Shown: piece after piece, positions 62,961-64,000 of the stretch | Layout: every line of letters starts with the position of its first letter | How positions within the stretch are numbered: the first letter of the stretch is position 1 | Translations under genes and position numbers: made by a program | Assembly (NCBI GenBank): GCA_965248935.1 | Contig: OZ252214.1 | Span: 4,712,001 to 4,776,000, forward strand | Origin: G032773895 sp965248935 | GTDB taxonomy: Bacteria > Pseudomonadota > Gammaproteobacteria > Pseudomonadales > Cellvibrionaceae | Direction: 5' to 3' | DNA length: 64,000 nt | Notes under the pieces: model-generated | Databases searched by the model: none | What the model saw: only the letters and a program-made list of their open reading frames with translations | What the model was told of the DNA's origin: nothing

Positions 62961-63502
62961 ACTTGTTTCAATTCTTCAAAATAGATATCGTTGTACTCTT
63001 TGCTGTTAAGGTACTTATAAACTTGTTCACTTACAACAATGCAATCTGTGTCTTCATGCAATAGAAATAAATTAAAGCCATATGCTTTATTATGATCAAT
63101 TACAAGCTTATTCATCACATTCATATTTTCATCTATAGTGCCATACTCAGAAGTATCCATGTCGGCACAAGAGACTCTACCTATGAAATTAAGCAACAAA
63201 TAATCATCAATTATTCTACTGTTCACAACATCATTAATTATAACCGGCTTAACTTCTATATTATCGACACCACAGTCTGATAGATCTTTGTAGAATTGTT
63301 TAGTTCCTATTATCGCAGGACTCATATAGAATGTTGACATAATACCGTCTGCAAACTTACCTAAAAGTTGGCATACTAAAGGCCCTTCAAAGTCTTTTGG
63401 AAGGAAATGTCCAGTTTTCAACTCTGTAAACCGATGGCTTTTTTTACGGATAATTGTCCCGTTCTCTGGCACTTTTTGTGCCATTAAATAATATTTTCTC
63501 AT
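62957..63502 (-). CDS. Imm11-family (DUF1629-like) immunity protein
   Basis: 181 residues. MRKYYLMAQKVPENGTIIRK, GKFADGIMSTFYMSPAIIGT, QFYKDLSDCGVDNIEVKPVI and DYLLLNFIGRVSCADMDTSE match the Imm11 pattern (a Y-Y-x-L lead, GVDNI, and YYLLN). Imm11 proteins are cytoplasmic antitoxins of polymorphic toxins. The ATG overlaps the stop of the gene upstream by four bases. The gene runs up to the IS91 relic on the opposite strand, whose last codon overlaps it. Confidence 0.75.
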   Translation of the reverse strand: MRKYYLMAQKVPENGTIIRKKSHRFTELKTGHFLPKDFEGPLVCQLLGKFADGIMSTFYMSPAIIGTKQFYKDLSDCGVDNIEVKPVIINDVVNSRIIDDYLLLNFIGRVSCADMDTSEYGTIDENMNVMNKLVIDHNKAYGFNLFLLHEDTDCIVVSEQVYKYLNSKEYNDIYFEELKQV

Positions 63503-63777
63503 GCATTTTCCTCGGCAATAAATCCAATGTCTTGATGAAATTTTGATGCAATTTCAGAAACAAATATACGGCATTTATTTATGTCTTTTTCTATCAAACT
63601 AGATGCTTTATCAAAATACCGTATGCTATTAGTTCTTGGTGGATATAAGTCGTTTGTTTTTTTACTTGAGCAATCATCGCACTTGAATGCTCCAGCAAAA
63701 TGCGATAAAGCATTATTTTCAATCTTGTCGAGATATTGATCTACTCTAGGGCCTGTTAACACTAATTCAATTGCCAC
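63499..63777 (-). CDS. Probable truncated toxin C-terminus
   Basis: 92 residues from a GTG (MAIELVLTGPRVDQYLDKIE), with a Cys pair (FKCDDCSSKK) that could bind zinc. It overlaps the Imm11-type gene by four bases. The frame runs straight out of a repeat element whose inverted arms begin ten bases upstream of its start, so an N-terminal delivery domain (Rhs- or HxH-carrier type) may have been lost. I do not recognise the nuclease or toxin class. Confidence 0.5.
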   Translation of the reverse strand: MAIELVLTGPRVDQYLDKIENNALSHFAGAFKCDDCSSKKTNDLYPPRTNSIRYFDKASSLIEKDINKCRIFVSEIASKFHQDIGFIAEENA

Positions 63778-64000
63778 TGTTGTGACTGAAAAAGCGCCAA
63801 TTTAGGCACGAAGAGAGAAGTTTAGTCGTTCTAAATAAACGATGAGTAACGACAAGTGGCGCTTTTTCAGCCGCAACCCTTCGGGCCTGGGCTATTTTTC
63901 ACCCAGCTACGTTGTCGGTCGTTCATTTAGGCCAGCTAAACCTCGCTCCCTCTGCCTTGCTGGATAAAAAATAGCCTCAGGCAGTGATAATTGAATTAGT
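63778..64000. repeat. Element end with 13-bp inverted repeat
   Basis: TGAAAAAGCGCCA (63787-63799) and TGGCGCTTTTTCA (63857-63869) are perfect inverted arms 57 bases apart. The following CGCAACCCTTCGGGCCTGGG and TCACCCAGCTACGTTGTCGG are markedly GC-rich compared with the surroundings. It looks like a miniature element or the end of a larger one that continues out of the window. No gene is visible. Confidence 0.55.

Overview
The window reads as chromosomal DNA of a moderately AT-rich (by eye) marine-type Gammaproteobacterium. Family content points there: Tae4-type type VI secretion amidase effectors with lipoprotein immunity, Rhs, IS66, IS200 and IS91 remnants, a polar-amino-acid-binding-like periplasmic protein, DUF2306, CRTAC1, a MNIO/DUF2063 pair and a sigma-54 activator. 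No rRNA, tRNA, CRISPR array or core T6SS gene was found.

Layout. (1) 1-5.6 kb, minus strand: a string of small cassettes separated by repeated, palindromic attC-like sequence. They hold a Tae4/Tai4 pair, a Phd/RelE-type toxin-antitoxin set, a second secreted-effector-like pair and duplicated fragments. (2) 5.9-12 kb: a secreted cytochrome c-like protein and a very large lipoprotein multicopper oxidase. (3) 12-24.6 kb: ordinary accessory genes (membrane proteins, a broken flavoprotein gene, a solute-binding protein, an orphan type II thioesterase, CRTAC1, START, a Na+/H+ antiporter and a K+ channel). (4) 24.6-30.6 kb: a tightly coupled six-gene redox operon with three separate Rieske domains, fused to a TPP enzyme, to a ferric-reductase-like membrane protein and to a GltB-type FMN/3Fe-4S domain. 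(5) 31-35.3 kb: a sigma-54 response regulator, a five-fold repeat protein split by a frameshift, and a sensor kinase. (6) 36.6-41.9 kb: Rhs/IS66/IS200 debris around two secreted beta-propeller proteins that share an N-terminal domain. (7) 42-49 kb, plus strand: a second cassette region. It has two paralogous Tae4-like effector and membrane immunity pairs, a deacetylase/lipoprotein pair, attC-like sites, tyrosine recombinase fragments and an attC-like site apparently interrupted by a group II intron that has lost its reverse transcriptase. (8) 49.4-54.9 kb: a metallopeptide-type cluster (MNIO DUF692, DUF2063, a ferritin-like protein with a Cys-rich tail, and a phosphatidylserine-decarboxylase-like protein). 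(9) 55.5-60.3 kb: a SidA-type N-hydroxylase next to a cupin-MetRS fusion. This is the two-enzyme signature of hydrazine (N-N bond) biosynthesis; a GNAT and a SET-domain protein follow. The block lies between two roughly 310-bp direct repeats. (10) 61-64 kb: a broken tyrosinase, IS91-type remnants and an Imm11-type immunity gene behind a truncated toxin-like gene.

The most interesting candidates are the three-Rieske operon, the N-N bond cluster, the ferritin-like/bufferin-like cluster, and the two inverted cassette arrays of T6SS effectors. All functional statements are read from sequence motifs and family memory. No search, alignment or fold was run.
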